From: Anaerococcus sp.
GTDB taxonomy: Bacteria > Bacillota > Clostridia > Tissierellales > Peptoniphilaceae
Assembly: GCF_030825785.1 (NCBI RefSeq)
Contig: NZ_JAPJPG010000022.1
Span: 1-25,190, forward strand
Reading direction: 5' to 3'
Length of the DNA: 25,190 nucleotides
Positions 7,110 to 15,293 of the stretch are shown piece after piece. Position 1 is the first letter of the stretch; each line of letters starts with the position of its first letter. The notes below the pieces were generated by a model. That model worked only from the letters and a program-made list of their open reading frames with translations, searched no databases and was not told the DNA's origin. Both the position numbers and the translations under genes were made by a program.

Positions 7110-10100
7110 ATGAATAAAACTTATATAAAAAGCATCTTCGCTGATATGAAAAAAACCAGGGGAAAGGTCCTATCCATTATGATAATGGTAGCTCTAGCAA
7201 GCCTGGTTGTAGTAGGGCTTTTGCTTTCTGGGCCTTCAATGAGAAAAAGCCTAAATAATTCCCTAGGAGAATACAAGCATCCTGATCTAATAGTAAGGTC
7301 GACTTATGGCCTGGATTTTGAGGACCAGGCCCTTATTAGAAAAGAAGAAGGAATTGATAAGATTAATTTCATTAAGGCTACTGATCTAACAATAGGCGAA
7401 GATATTATAAGGCTTAAAGAATACAATTCTGAAATACCCAAATCAGTTATTACAGAAGGAAAAATACTCTCAAAAGATGACGAGATAATCCTAGATGAAA
7501 ATCTAAATGAAAAATTTAGTATAGGTGATGAGCTTAGCTTTTCCTATATCAATGATGAGCAAAAAGATGATCAAAAGATGGCAAGGATAAAGTATAAGCT
7601 AGTGGGTTTTTATAAATCATCTGATCACTTTATGGAGGATATGAAGGAAATCTCTCCCCTAGGCAAAAGTGAAATTGCAGGATTTGCCTATGTTTTGCCT
7701 AATAATTTCTTGTCGGATAAGTATCATGAGGCAAATATAGTCTACAAAGATTTGCTTACTCTTGATAAGACAAGCACATCCTATGTCAAAAAGATAAATA
7801 GTAAAAAAGATGATTTGGAGTATAGGATTAAAAATAGGCCTGGCCAAGTCTTAGATAAAATTAGGAAGGACGCTGATAAAGAAATATCAGATGTCGAAGA
7901 TGACTTGATAGATGCTGAAAAAAAGCTTAGTGGTAGTGAGAAAAAGCTTATTGAAAGCAAAAATGACCTTGACGAAGGCTTTAGAAATTATGAAGCAAAT
8001 AAGAGTAAATTTAACCAAGAAATTGCTAAGGGAGAAAGTGACCTCGCTAAGGCCAAGAATGATTTAGATCAGGGAAAAGAAAAGCTTGACGCAGGTAGAA
8101 GAGAATACCAGGCAAATCTCAAAACATATGAAAATGAAATAACAAAAGCTGAAGAAGAGCTTGATAAAAAGCAAAAAGAATTAAATTTAGGACTTGCTCA
8201 AATTGATGGACCTAAGAAGAAAATGGATAAGGCTTATGAAGAGCTTAATGAAAAGTTTGAGTCATCATTTAACAAATTAGAAGAGGCAGAAGCAAGCCTT
8301 ATATTGGAAGAAAATTATATCAATGCTAAAAAACAAGAGCTAGAAGAAGCGAAAAGCCTTGAAGATCAAACCAATCCTGATATAATCGAAAAAATCAACC
8401 AGCTTAATGAAGAAATCCAAACCAGCCAAGCGAGCTACGAGGCTGGTAAGGCCGAATATGATAAAAATAAACAAGAATTAGACGAAAAATATAGCCAGGC
8501 GAAGTTTGAACTTGACCAAAAACTTGGAGAATTGAGAGCCAAGGAAGATGAGTTAAATAAAGCCCAGGCCCAACTTGATGAAGCTAATAAAAAGCTCGCA
8601 AATAAAAAATCTTCAGGCAAAGCTGAGTTAGATAAGGCATATGCTAGCATTAAAAATAGTGAAAGCGAGCTAAATCAAGGACAAAGAGATTATGAAAATG
8701 GTCTAGCTGAGCTTGATAGAAATAAGGAAGAAGGAAAGAAAAAACTTACTCAAGCCTATGAAGGGTTGATCGATGGGCAAAAAAAATATCAAGAGTCTAA
8801 GAAAAAATTCGATGAAGAAAAGGCAAAGGCCTCAAAGGATATAGATAAGGCTAAGAAAGATATTGGAGATTCAAAGGAGAGTCTCTTGACCCTACAAGAT
8901 CCAGAATACACTGTAGAAAGCATATTTGACAACAGAGGAATCGACACCTACTATCAGAACTCCTTGAACATGGATAGATTATCCAAAGTTTTCCCGGCCT
9001 TTTTCTATCTAGTAGCCATGCTCGTAACTCTTACAACAATGAAAAGATATATAGAAGAGCAAAGGACGATAAATGGATGTCTCAAATCTTTGGGTTATAC
9101 TAACAGAGACATAGCCAAGAGATTTTATATATATGGCATAAGTCCAACGATTATAGGAGCTCTCTTTGGAGCTGCTATAGGAAGATTTGTAATCCTAAAG
9201 GTGATATTTACAGCTTATTCAACAGGATTTAAGGTCCTAGGAATGGATGTGATAAATAGTTTTCCTGCTTTAATCATATCTGTTCTAGTATCTACTCTCC
9301 TTATAGCCCTTACAGTTTTTATTAGCTCAAAGGAAACTGTAAGAGAGGTACCTGCTAATCTATTAAAGGCAAAGGCTCCTTATGCAGGTAGCAAAATATT
9401 TCTTGAGAGAATTAAGTTCTTGCGGAAGAGATTATCCTTTATGGCAAAAATAACATCTAGGAATCTTTTTAGATACAAGTCCAGGATGTTGATGACTATA
9501 TTTGGAGTTGGAGGATGCACGGCCCTACTTTTCTTTGGCTTTGCTATGATAGATGCTATTAAGGACACATCAAGTATCCAACAAGAAGAAATCCAGCATT
9601 ATAGCCTAGTTTCTATGATAAATACTAAGGCCAAGAAGGAGGAATTAGATAATTACAAGAATCTTGTAGCTAATTATGATAATATAAATGTATATAATGA
9701 AAGTGCAAGTCTTCAAAGAAATGGGGAAAAACTTGATCTATCAATTATTGTTCCAGAAAATGATGAAAAGCTAAAAGATTTTGTAAGCCTTAGAGATAAG
9801 CATAGAAATCCAATTGATTTAACTAGCAAGAATGTAGTTATTACTGAAAATATAGCGAATAAGTTAGGAATAAAAAAGGGAGATAAGTTAAGGGTAGAGA
9901 TAGACGGAGAAAATACTGAAGTTATGGTAGGAGATATAAGTGAAAATTATATCAGCGATTACATGTATATTTCTAGAAAATATTACAATGATAATATTGG
10001 AAAGGACCTAGTATATAATTCCAATCTAATCAAGGCAGATCCAGGAGAAATCAAAGATAAGATAGATGATAACAAGGCGGTCAATGCCCTAATCAATAAA

Positions 10101-10541
10101 ACTGGAGCTTACGAGTCTATGGATGCACTTTTGGCTAATTTGAATTTAGTTATAAGTGTTATAACCTTAATATCTTCAGCTCTTGCTATTGTTGTCCTAT
10201 ACAATATAACAAGCATTAATGTCGGGGAAAGGAAGAGGGAGCTTGCAACTATCAAAGTCTTAGGATTTTACTCTAAGGAAGTTACCTCTTATATTTACAG
10301 GGAGATTTTCATCCTAACCATACTTGGAATTGTCCTAGGATTTTTCTTAGGCTATGCTATGTTTAGATATATAATAGCCATAGTTGCACCAGAAGATATA
10401 ATGATTGCCTACAGGACCCATATTATTAGTTATATAATCGCGGCAGCTATAACATTAATAATTTCCCTAGTGATTCTACTTTTTGTCCATAAGGACTTAA
10501 AGAAAATTGATATGGCAGAAGCGATGAGCTCTGGAGAATAA
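7110..10541 (+). CDS. FtsX/MacB-type ABC permease with giant extracytoplasmic coiled coil
   Basis: Membrane subunit of the transporter with the preceding ATPase. The 1143 residues read as: first membrane helix (about 20-40), an outside domain (45-240), a long charged coiled coil (about 245-600), then three membrane helices of a first FtsX domain (near 626-643, 671-695, 718-740), a helix near 793-815, a second outside domain (820-1005), and three more helices (1013-1035, 1066-1085, 1106-1126). The coiled coil is made of Lys/Glu-rich units with recurring L-x-x-G-x-x-x-(L/Y) steps, such as LDQGKEKLDAGRREY and LNQGQRDYENGLAEL, similar to those of YhgE/Pip-type proteins. MacB-family permeases couple ATP use to motion outside the membrane; what this one acts on is unknown. 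A terminator follows directly. Confidence 0.88.
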   Translation: MNKTYIKSIFADMKKTRGKVLSIMIMVALASLVVVGLLLSGPSMRKSLNNSLGEYKHPDLIVRSTYGLDFEDQALIRKEEGIDKINFIKATDLTIGEDIIRLKEYNSEIPKSVITEGKILSKDDEIILDENLNEKFSIGDELSFSYINDEQKDDQKMARIKYKLVGFYKSSDHFMEDMKEISPLGKSEIAGFAYVLPNNFLSDKYHEANIVYKDLLTLDKTSTSYVKKINSKKDDLEYRIKNRPGQVLDKIRKDADKEISDVEDDLIDAEKKLSGSEKKLIESKNDLDEGFRNYEANKSKFNQEIAKGESDLAKAKNDLDQGKEKLDAGRREYQANLKTYENEITKAEEELDKKQKELNLGLAQIDGPKKKMDKAYEELNEKFESSFNKLEEAEASLILEENYINAKKQELEEAKSLEDQTNPDIIEKINQLNEEIQTSQASYEAGKAEYDKNKQELDEKYSQAKFELDQKLGELRAKEDELNKAQAQLDEANKKLANKKSSGKAELDKAYASIKNSESELNQGQRDYENGLAELDRNKEEGKKKLTQAYEGLIDGQKKYQESKKKFDEEKAKASKDIDKAKKDIGDSKESLLTLQDPEYTVESIFDNRGIDTYYQNSLNMDRLSKVFPAFFYLVAMLVTLTTMKRYIEEQRTINGCLKSLGYTNRDIAKRFYIYGISPTIIGALFGAAIGRFVILKVIFTAYSTGFKVLGMDVINSFPALIISVLVSTLLIALTVFISSKETVREVPANLLKAKAPYAGSKIFLERIKFLRKRLSFMAKITSRNLFRYKSRMLMTIFGVGGCTALLFFGFAMIDAIKDTSSIQQEEIQHYSLVSMINTKAKKEELDNYKNLVANYDNINVYNESASLQRNGEKLDLSIIVPENDEKLKDFVSLRDKHRNPIDLTSKNVVITENIANKLGIKKGDKLRVEIDGENTEVMVGDISENYISDYMYISRKYYNDNIGKDLVYNSNLIKADPGEIKDKIDDNKAVNALINKTGAYESMDALLANLNLVISVITLISSALAIVVLYNITSINVGERKRELATIKVLGFYSKEVTSYIYREIFILTILGIVLGFFLGYAMFRYIIAIVAPEDIMIAYRTHIISYIIAAAITLIISLVILLFVHKDLKKIDMAEAMSSGE

Positions 10542-10565
10542 AAGTGGCCTTAGGGTCACTTTTTT
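10542..10565 (+). terminator. Intrinsic terminator after the ABC exporter genes
   Basis: AAGTGGCC / GGTCACTT stem of eight pairs (one G-U) with a TTAG loop, running into six T, directly after the permease stop. Confidence 0.88.
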
Positions 10566-10579
10566 AAATTTAGTAATTT

Positions 10580-10588
10580 TGTTATAAT
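10580..10588 (+). promoter_or_regulatory. Extended -10 promoter of the phosphohydrolase cassette
   Basis: TGT-TATAAT: a perfect -10 hexamer at 10583-10588 with the extended TGn element at 10580-10582. No good -35 is seen, as the correct position falls in the T-run of the preceding terminator. Transcription would start near 10595, only about 10 bases before the ATG at 10605, leaving a leader that is little more than the GAGGTG site. Confidence 0.62.
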
Positions 10589-10604
10589 ATTTACTGAGGT
10601 GTTT

Positions 10605-11177
10605 ATGAAAATTATTTTAGTAAGACATGGCCAAACCCAAGCCAATATCTCTTGGAAATATTCCACGGATGATACGCACCTTGCGGAATGTGGCCTTTAT
10701 ATATTAGATAAAACGAAGAAATTATTAGAAGACTATAAGATAGATAAAGTCTATACTTCAAATTTAGTTAGGAGTCAGGAAACTGCAAAGAGGTTAGGTT
10801 TTTTTGACTTTAAAATTGATAAAAGACTAAATGAGATGAACTTTGGGGACTTTAGGGGTTGTGGAATTGATGAAGTAAGGGAAAGTGAGAAGGAGTTTTT
10901 CCTTAAGGAAGAAAAAGATTACTTTGACATAAAGTATCCATCTGGCGAGTCAAGAAATGATGTGATCAAAAGGACGACTGATTTCTTAGATGAAAAATCT
11001 AGAGAAGAAGACGGTACAATTCTTTGTATTTCACATGGCATAGCCATAAGGTCAACTCTTTTTTGGATATTAAAAGATTTAGACAATTGGGGAAGCTTTT
11101 GGATAGATAACGGCTCTCTTACAATCTACAATATCGAAGATAAAAAGAGATTAATCGAAAGTGTAAACAAGATATGA
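10605..11177 (+). CDS. Histidine phosphatase family protein (phosphoglycerate mutase-like fold)
   Basis: Cytosolic branch-1 histidine phosphatase. The 190 residues start MKIILVRHGQTQAN, where RHG holds the His that becomes phosphorylated. YTSNLVRSQETAKRL supplies the second phosphate-pocket Arg, LNEMNFGDFRG is the usual acid-containing loop, and ILCISHGIAIRSTL carries the second catalytic His. Length and motifs match CobC/GpmB/PhoE-like enzymes; the substrate cannot be told from sequence. The upstream in-frame GTG at 10599 overlaps the GAGGTG ribosome-binding site, so the ATG at 10605 is preferred. The gene overlaps the next by four bases (ATGA). Confidence 0.88.
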   Translation: MKIILVRHGQTQANISWKYSTDDTHLAECGLYILDKTKKLLEDYKIDKVYTSNLVRSQETAKRLGFFDFKIDKRLNEMNFGDFRGCGIDEVRESEKEFFLKEEKDYFDIKYPSGESRNDVIKRTTDFLDEKSREEDGTILCISHGIAIRSTLFWILKDLDNWGSFWIDNGSLTIYNIEDKKRLIESVNKI

Positions 11178-12187
11178 AGTTCATCCACCTAGCTGATGTC
11201 CACTTGGCTGATTCTTATAACTTTGATAAGACTCTATCCAAGAAAATTAGGGAGGCCTCATGGCAGAGTCTTTCTAACATACTAAATTCCAACAAGGATG
11301 TTGATTTCGCCCTAATTGCAGGTGATCTTTACGAAAGAGCATACTTTACAGCAAGTGATTTTAAGAGATTATTTAAGATATTTGACGATTTTTCTAAGGA
11401 TATTTATTATGTGAGTGGAAATCACGATTATTTTGACTCTTATAATAGTTTATTTTTGGAAAATTCTCCAGCTAATTTCCATGTCTTTGGCTCTGATAAT
11501 CTAGAAGTTTTCGAAAAAGATCAGTTAAGAGTTTATGGGATTTCCTATAAAGATAGGATTTTTTCTAAAGATTTAGACCTACCAATAAGCTTAGATGATG
11601 AATTTTTCAATATTTTTTTAATTCATGGAGATGTTGATAATGATAAGTCTAATTATTTTTCCTTAAATTCAAAATTAATAAGCGAGACTTCTTTTGATTA
11701 TATAGCTATGGGCCACATCCACAAGGCTCATTGTATAGATGGCATCTACTATCCAGGATCTGTTGAACCCCATGATTTTACCGATATATATGATTATGGT
11801 TATATCAGATACGAAGATAGAAAGGTTAATTTTGTCGATTCTTCTATCCTTAAATTTTACGATTTTAAACTAGACTTTAGGGATTTTGATAAAGAAGAAG
11901 ATTTAGTAACTTTTATAAATCAAAAATTGCTAGATAAGAAAAATATTGTAAGGCTTGAAATTACGAGCGTTAAGGATATTGATGAGAGATTTATAAGAAA
12001 CAATATTGAAGCAATTTATAAGGAGATTCATATCAAGGAAGAAAGAGACTTATCAGATATGGTAAGGATTTTCCCAAATTCTCTTCTATCATTCTATACC
12101 AAAAAATTTGACAATCCTAAAAATGAAATTGATAAGCTCGCCCTAGACATTGGTCTTGATGCAATTCTTAGGAGTAAAGATGACTAG
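11174..12187 (+). CDS. yhaO: YhaO/SbcD-like metallophosphoesterase, putative DNA repair exonuclease
   Basis: Mre11/SbcD-family calcineurin-like nuclease, 337 residues. The five metal-binding motifs are visible: D-x-H in IHLADVHLAD (residues 4-13), GDLYE near 50, GNHDYFDS near 92, the IHGD His near 153 and MGHIHKA near 179. The C-terminal part lacks a recognisable capping domain. As in Bacillus yhaO-yhaN, the partner ATPase gene follows and overlaps (8 bases). Such pairs are known or presumed to cut DNA ends or hairpins in an ATP-dependent way; that this pair does so is inference. Classical SbcD is an alternative name, but the partner resembles YhaN more than SbcC. Confidence 0.85.
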   Translation: MKFIHLADVHLADSYNFDKTLSKKIREASWQSLSNILNSNKDVDFALIAGDLYERAYFTASDFKRLFKIFDDFSKDIYYVSGNHDYFDSYNSLFLENSPANFHVFGSDNLEVFEKDQLRVYGISYKDRIFSKDLDLPISLDDEFFNIFLIHGDVDNDKSNYFSLNSKLISETSFDYIAMGHIHKAHCIDGIYYPGSVEPHDFTDIYDYGYIRYEDRKVNFVDSSILKFYDFKLDFRDFDKEEDLVTFINQKLLDKKNIVRLEITSVKDIDERFIRNNIEAIYKEIHIKEERDLSDMVRIFPNSLLSFYTKKFDNPKNEIDKLALDIGLDAILRSKDD

Positions 12188-14033
12188 AGTTTTTATCAAA
12201 GAAATTCATATGATATCTTTTGGGAAGTTTGAAGATAAGAAAATAAAATTTAATGAAAATTTCAATTTGATTTATGGAAAGAATGAAACAGGAAAATCTA
12301 CTTTGGCGAATTTTATCGAAGGCTTGCTATATGGATTTGATGAGGGGAAAAATAAGAGAAGTTTTTCTGATAAAAAGGAAGTCTACAAGCCTAAACTTTC
12401 CTATAAATACGCGGGAAGTGGAATTTTTAATAAAGATGGCCTCGATATTAAAGTAATAAGGAACTTTGAAGACGGATCATATAAGTTGATTAATCTTTCT
12501 AGTGGAGAAGAAATACCTTCTAAAGATTCAAATCTTGGTTTTCCTGGAGAATATATTCTAGACATGAACTATGACATCTATAAGAATTACCTTACAAGTT
12601 TTCAAGGGCAAAGGTCAGAACAAAAGGCCAAGGAGAAGCTAATAGAAAGCTTGGCCAATCAGGATATAGACTATGATTTCTCAGCAAATAAAGCAATTGG
12701 AATCTTAGATGATAAATTGAACAAATTAGGAAGCGATAGGGCCTATACTAAACCCTATCTTAAGGTAAAGACTGAAATTAAAGAAATTGAAGACAGGCTC
12801 TATGAAATAAAATCATATAAAAAATCTTACGAGAAAGACTTCAAAAGACTTGACTATAATAAGAAAAGACAAAAATCTTTAAGAGAAAAATATGAAAAAG
12901 ATAAAGAAAAATTGGATTCTTACAAGAAGTATAGGGCAAATCAGAATTATAAGGATTATAAGAGGTGGACGGATGAACTCTACAAAATAAATGAATCAAT
13001 AGGATCTTACAGTGATGTATTTGGACTTGATGAGGAGTATTTCCTATCCCTAGAAGAAAATTTAGGTCAAAGTAAAAAGTCTCAAAGCTCAAATATGAGA
13101 TATATAGTTTTTGTATTAGTCTTAATTTTCATATTTTTAGGTTTTTCTATAAATAAATATTTTTATATACTCGCTCTAAGTTTTATGCTAGTATTTATTT
13201 TCTTAATAAATTCCACTAAAAAAACAGAAGATAGTAGAAATGACCTAAGCCAGTTTAATAAATTGAGAGCTAGATTTCTAAAATATAAGAGTTTAAAGAA
13301 GGAAAAAGAAAAAATAGAAGATGTCCTTTCAATACTTAGAAATCAGGATATTAAAGATAGTGAAAGTACTTTTGACCTAGAAGATTTTGAAAATTATGAT
13401 ATTGAGAAGGCAGAACTTAGCCTAGATTCATATTTAGAAAATTTAGATAAAATTAATGTTGAGATTTCAAGAGATGAAAAAAATCTTGTAAGTATAGAGG
13501 AAAAAATAGAAGACGAAGTCGACCTAGTCGATAGATTACACTTCCTAGAGGATAAATTAGTAGAGATTGAAAACAAGAAGAGGGCTATTAATCTTGCCAA
13601 AAGCACTATAAAGAAAATTATCGATGAAAATAGGAATGATTTCACCAATTTAAACAAAAGAGCAAATCAGATTATTAGAGAAATAAGCAAAAATTCTTTT
13701 GACTCAATAATATTTGATGAAAAATTAAATCCTAAGATAAGAACTAAAGAAGGCTACGATATGATGTTAGATCAACTTTCTAAGGGTTTTATGGACCAAC
13801 TATCTTTTGCTTTGAAACTTAGCATAAATGAGGAAGCTTTTTCTAAGATATTTATGGTCTACGACGATGCTTTTATCAATTATGACCTAGAAAGGCTAAG
13901 AAATGCACTATTTTTCCTTTTGGATGCTGCAAGCTTTAGACAAATTATCTATTTTACTTGCCATGATAGGGAGAAGGAAGTATTCGAGTCGGAAGGAATT
14001 GAAATTAATTATATAGATATGGAGGATGTATGA
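12180..14033 (+). CDS. yhaN: YhaN-like SMC/Rad50-related ATPase with hydrophobic hairpin
   Basis: ABC-type ATPase presumed to work with the YhaO-like nuclease. The 617 residues start MTRVFIKEIHMISFGKFEDK; this ATG is preceded by AGGAG (12170-12174), unlike the in-frame ATG at 12150. Walker A is GKNETGKST (33-41), the Q-loop lies in FQGQRSEQ, the signature is QLSKGFMDQLSFAL (about 529-542) and Walker B is MVYDDAFINYD (about 558-568). Coiled-coil arms (about 195-285 and 365-490) flank two hydrophobic segments (305-325 and 331-351), which replace the hinge or CxxC zinc hook; no CxxC exists anywhere in the protein. It is clearly shorter than the roughly 960-residue Bacillus YhaN known to me. It overlaps the next gene by four bases. 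Confidence 0.85.
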   Translation: MTRVFIKEIHMISFGKFEDKKIKFNENFNLIYGKNETGKSTLANFIEGLLYGFDEGKNKRSFSDKKEVYKPKLSYKYAGSGIFNKDGLDIKVIRNFEDGSYKLINLSSGEEIPSKDSNLGFPGEYILDMNYDIYKNYLTSFQGQRSEQKAKEKLIESLANQDIDYDFSANKAIGILDDKLNKLGSDRAYTKPYLKVKTEIKEIEDRLYEIKSYKKSYEKDFKRLDYNKKRQKSLREKYEKDKEKLDSYKKYRANQNYKDYKRWTDELYKINESIGSYSDVFGLDEEYFLSLEENLGQSKKSQSSNMRYIVFVLVLIFIFLGFSINKYFYILALSFMLVFIFLINSTKKTEDSRNDLSQFNKLRARFLKYKSLKKEKEKIEDVLSILRNQDIKDSESTFDLEDFENYDIEKAELSLDSYLENLDKINVEISRDEKNLVSIEEKIEDEVDLVDRLHFLEDKLVEIENKKRAINLAKSTIKKIIDENRNDFTNLNKRANQIIREISKNSFDSIIFDEKLNPKIRTKEGYDMMLDQLSKGFMDQLSFALKLSINEEAFSKIFMVYDDAFINYDLERLRNALFFLLDAASFRQIIYFTCHDREKEVFESEGIEINYIDMEDV

Positions 14034-14707
14034 TATATGCAATAGCAGATTTACATCTTGATTATACAGAAAACAAGTCTATGGAAGTATTTGGTGACGG
14101 TTGGGCCAACTATCAGGAGAGAATTTTTTCTAATTGGGAAAATATCATCAATGATGACGATACCGTCCTTATACCAGGAGATATTTCCTGGGCTATGAGT
14201 GTCGAAGAAGCAAGGATTGACCTAGGAAAAATCGATAAGATGAAGGGGAAGAAAATACTCATGAAAGGCAACCACGATTACTGGTGGTCTTCCCTGAAAA
14301 AACTTGAAGGCTTGGGCCTTTCTACTTTATCTTTTCTTCAGAACAATCATTTTGAAGTCGAAGGATATGATATTTGTGGAACCAGGGGCTGGATTTCTAA
14401 AGACAACAAAGAATTTGATGAACACGATTTAAAGATATATAAGAGAGAGCTTATTAGGCTTGAAAATTCATTTAGAGAAAGTAAGAGTAATAAGAGAATA
14501 GTCCTCCTCCACTATCCGCCCCTAAATGCGGATGGAAGCTTTAATGAGTTTTTTGACTTATGTAAGGAATATAAGGTATCTAAACTCATTTACGGACACT
14601 TACATGGAGTAGGACATAAGTTAATCAAAGAAGGGAATATAGAAGGCATAGAGGTCTCTTGCGTTGCGGGAGATTATATTGACTTTATGCCAGTAAGGAT
14701 AGGATAA
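14030..14707 (+). CDS. Metallophosphoesterase, COG1768-like
   Basis: Second calcineurin-like phosphohydrolase of the cassette, 225 residues and unlike the YhaO-type nuclease in its details. Metal-binding motifs are IADLHLD (4-10), IPGDISWA (about 47-54), KGNHDYWW (about 78-85), LLHYPP and YGHLHG. The tryptophan-rich ISWAMS and DYWW stretches are features I associate with the COG1768 predicted phosphohydrolases of Clostridia. The substrate is unknown. Its ATG overlaps the YhaN-like stop (ATGA), and its TAA shares a base with the CYTH gene start (TAATG), pointing to tight co-translation. Confidence 0.85.
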   Translation: MIYAIADLHLDYTENKSMEVFGDGWANYQERIFSNWENIINDDDTVLIPGDISWAMSVEEARIDLGKIDKMKGKKILMKGNHDYWWSSLKKLEGLGLSTLSFLQNNHFEVEGYDICGTRGWISKDNKEFDEHDLKIYKRELIRLENSFRESKSNKRIVLLHYPPLNADGSFNEFFDLCKEYKVSKLIYGHLHGVGHKLIKEGNIEGIEVSCVAGDYIDFMPVRIG

Positions 14708-15237
14708 TGCATAGAGAAATAGAAGTAAAAGTTTTAAATATTGATATAGAAAAGATGAGAGAGAAGCTAGAAGGTTTGGGTGCAGATTTAATTAACCATG
14801 AATTCCAGAATAACTACACCTTTATACCAAAAGGAAGCGATGGTTTCGAGGAAGGCTATCTAAGAGTCAGAGAAACTACCCATAAAGATAATGGCGAAAA
14901 GGAAATAGAACTTACCTTCAAGGAAGTTAAAAATGTCGATGATGTAAGAATTAACAATGAATACACAACCCATATAGACTCTGTAACTATGATGAATAGA
15001 ATCTTAGAGCATATAGGTATGGAGCTTGAATATAGTGGTGAGAAGGAAAGAATCTCCTACAGATACAAGAATCAAAGATTTGATATTGATATTTGGGATA
15101 AAGACACTTACCCAGAACCATATATGGAAATAGAATTTTCTAATCAATCAAAAATCGATGAGATCATTGATGATTTAGGCATTGATAGAAAAAATGTAAC
15201 CAATAAATCAATAACAGAATTAAGAGAAGATTTATAA
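14707..15237 (+). CDS. CYTH domain protein (class IV adenylate cyclase / triphosphatase-like)
   Basis: Triphosphate-tunnel protein of 176 residues. The hallmark ExExK is at the N-terminus (EIEVKVL), followed by LRVRE, the basic ELTFKE strand and the acidic YMEIEF strand, which together line the tunnel that binds triphosphates and metal. CYTH enzymes act on thiamine triphosphate, inorganic triphosphate or ATP (CyaB-like cyclase); sequence alone does not decide which. It is the last gene of the five-gene cassette. No terminator follows, so transcripts may read into the pyr operon 56 bases on. Confidence 0.85.
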   Translation: MHREIEVKVLNIDIEKMREKLEGLGADLINHEFQNNYTFIPKGSDGFEEGYLRVRETTHKDNGEKEIELTFKEVKNVDDVRINNEYTTHIDSVTMMNRILEHIGMELEYSGEKERISYRYKNQRFDIDIWDKDTYPEPYMEIEFSNQSKIDEIIDDLGIDRKNVTNKSITELREDL

Positions 15238-15242
15238 AAATT

Positions 15243-15270
15243 TTGACATTCGTTTATTTCGTGATATAAT
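15243..15270 (+). promoter_or_regulatory. Strong consensus promoter of the pyr operon
   Basis: TTGACA (15243-15248), 16-base spacer, extended TGA-TATAAT (15262-15270). Both hexamers are perfect. The initial transcribed region is a run of eight A (15271-15278) followed by CTTAAGGAG. With a start at about 15277 the leader is only some 17 bases, too short for a PyrR-binding loop, antiterminator and terminator. Confidence 0.9.
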
Positions 15271-15293
15271 AAAAAAAACTTAAGGAGTAAACG

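Noticed and set aside
8435..8650. Minus-strand frame rich in Ser, Ala and Leu opposite the ABC permease
   Set aside because: It is the mirror of the Lys/Glu-rich coiled coil, and has no independent signal.
8040..8880. DNA tandem repeats inside the permease coiled coil
   Set aside because: The similarity is at the level of heptad-like protein pattern; the DNA units are not repeated in register.
12150..12179. Earlier ATG for the YhaN-like protein
   Set aside because: No ribosome-binding site, and the extra ten residues precede the conserved N-terminus; the ATG at 12180 has AGGAG at the proper distance.
13394..13657. Minus-strand hydrophobic frame opposite the YhaN-like gene
   Set aside because: Phe/Ser/Leu runs come from antisense of Lys/Glu coiled coil; no start signals.
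15238..15293. PyrR attenuator or uracil-sensing leader before pyrB
   Set aside because: Only about 17 transcribed bases lie before the start codon and no hairpin can form.
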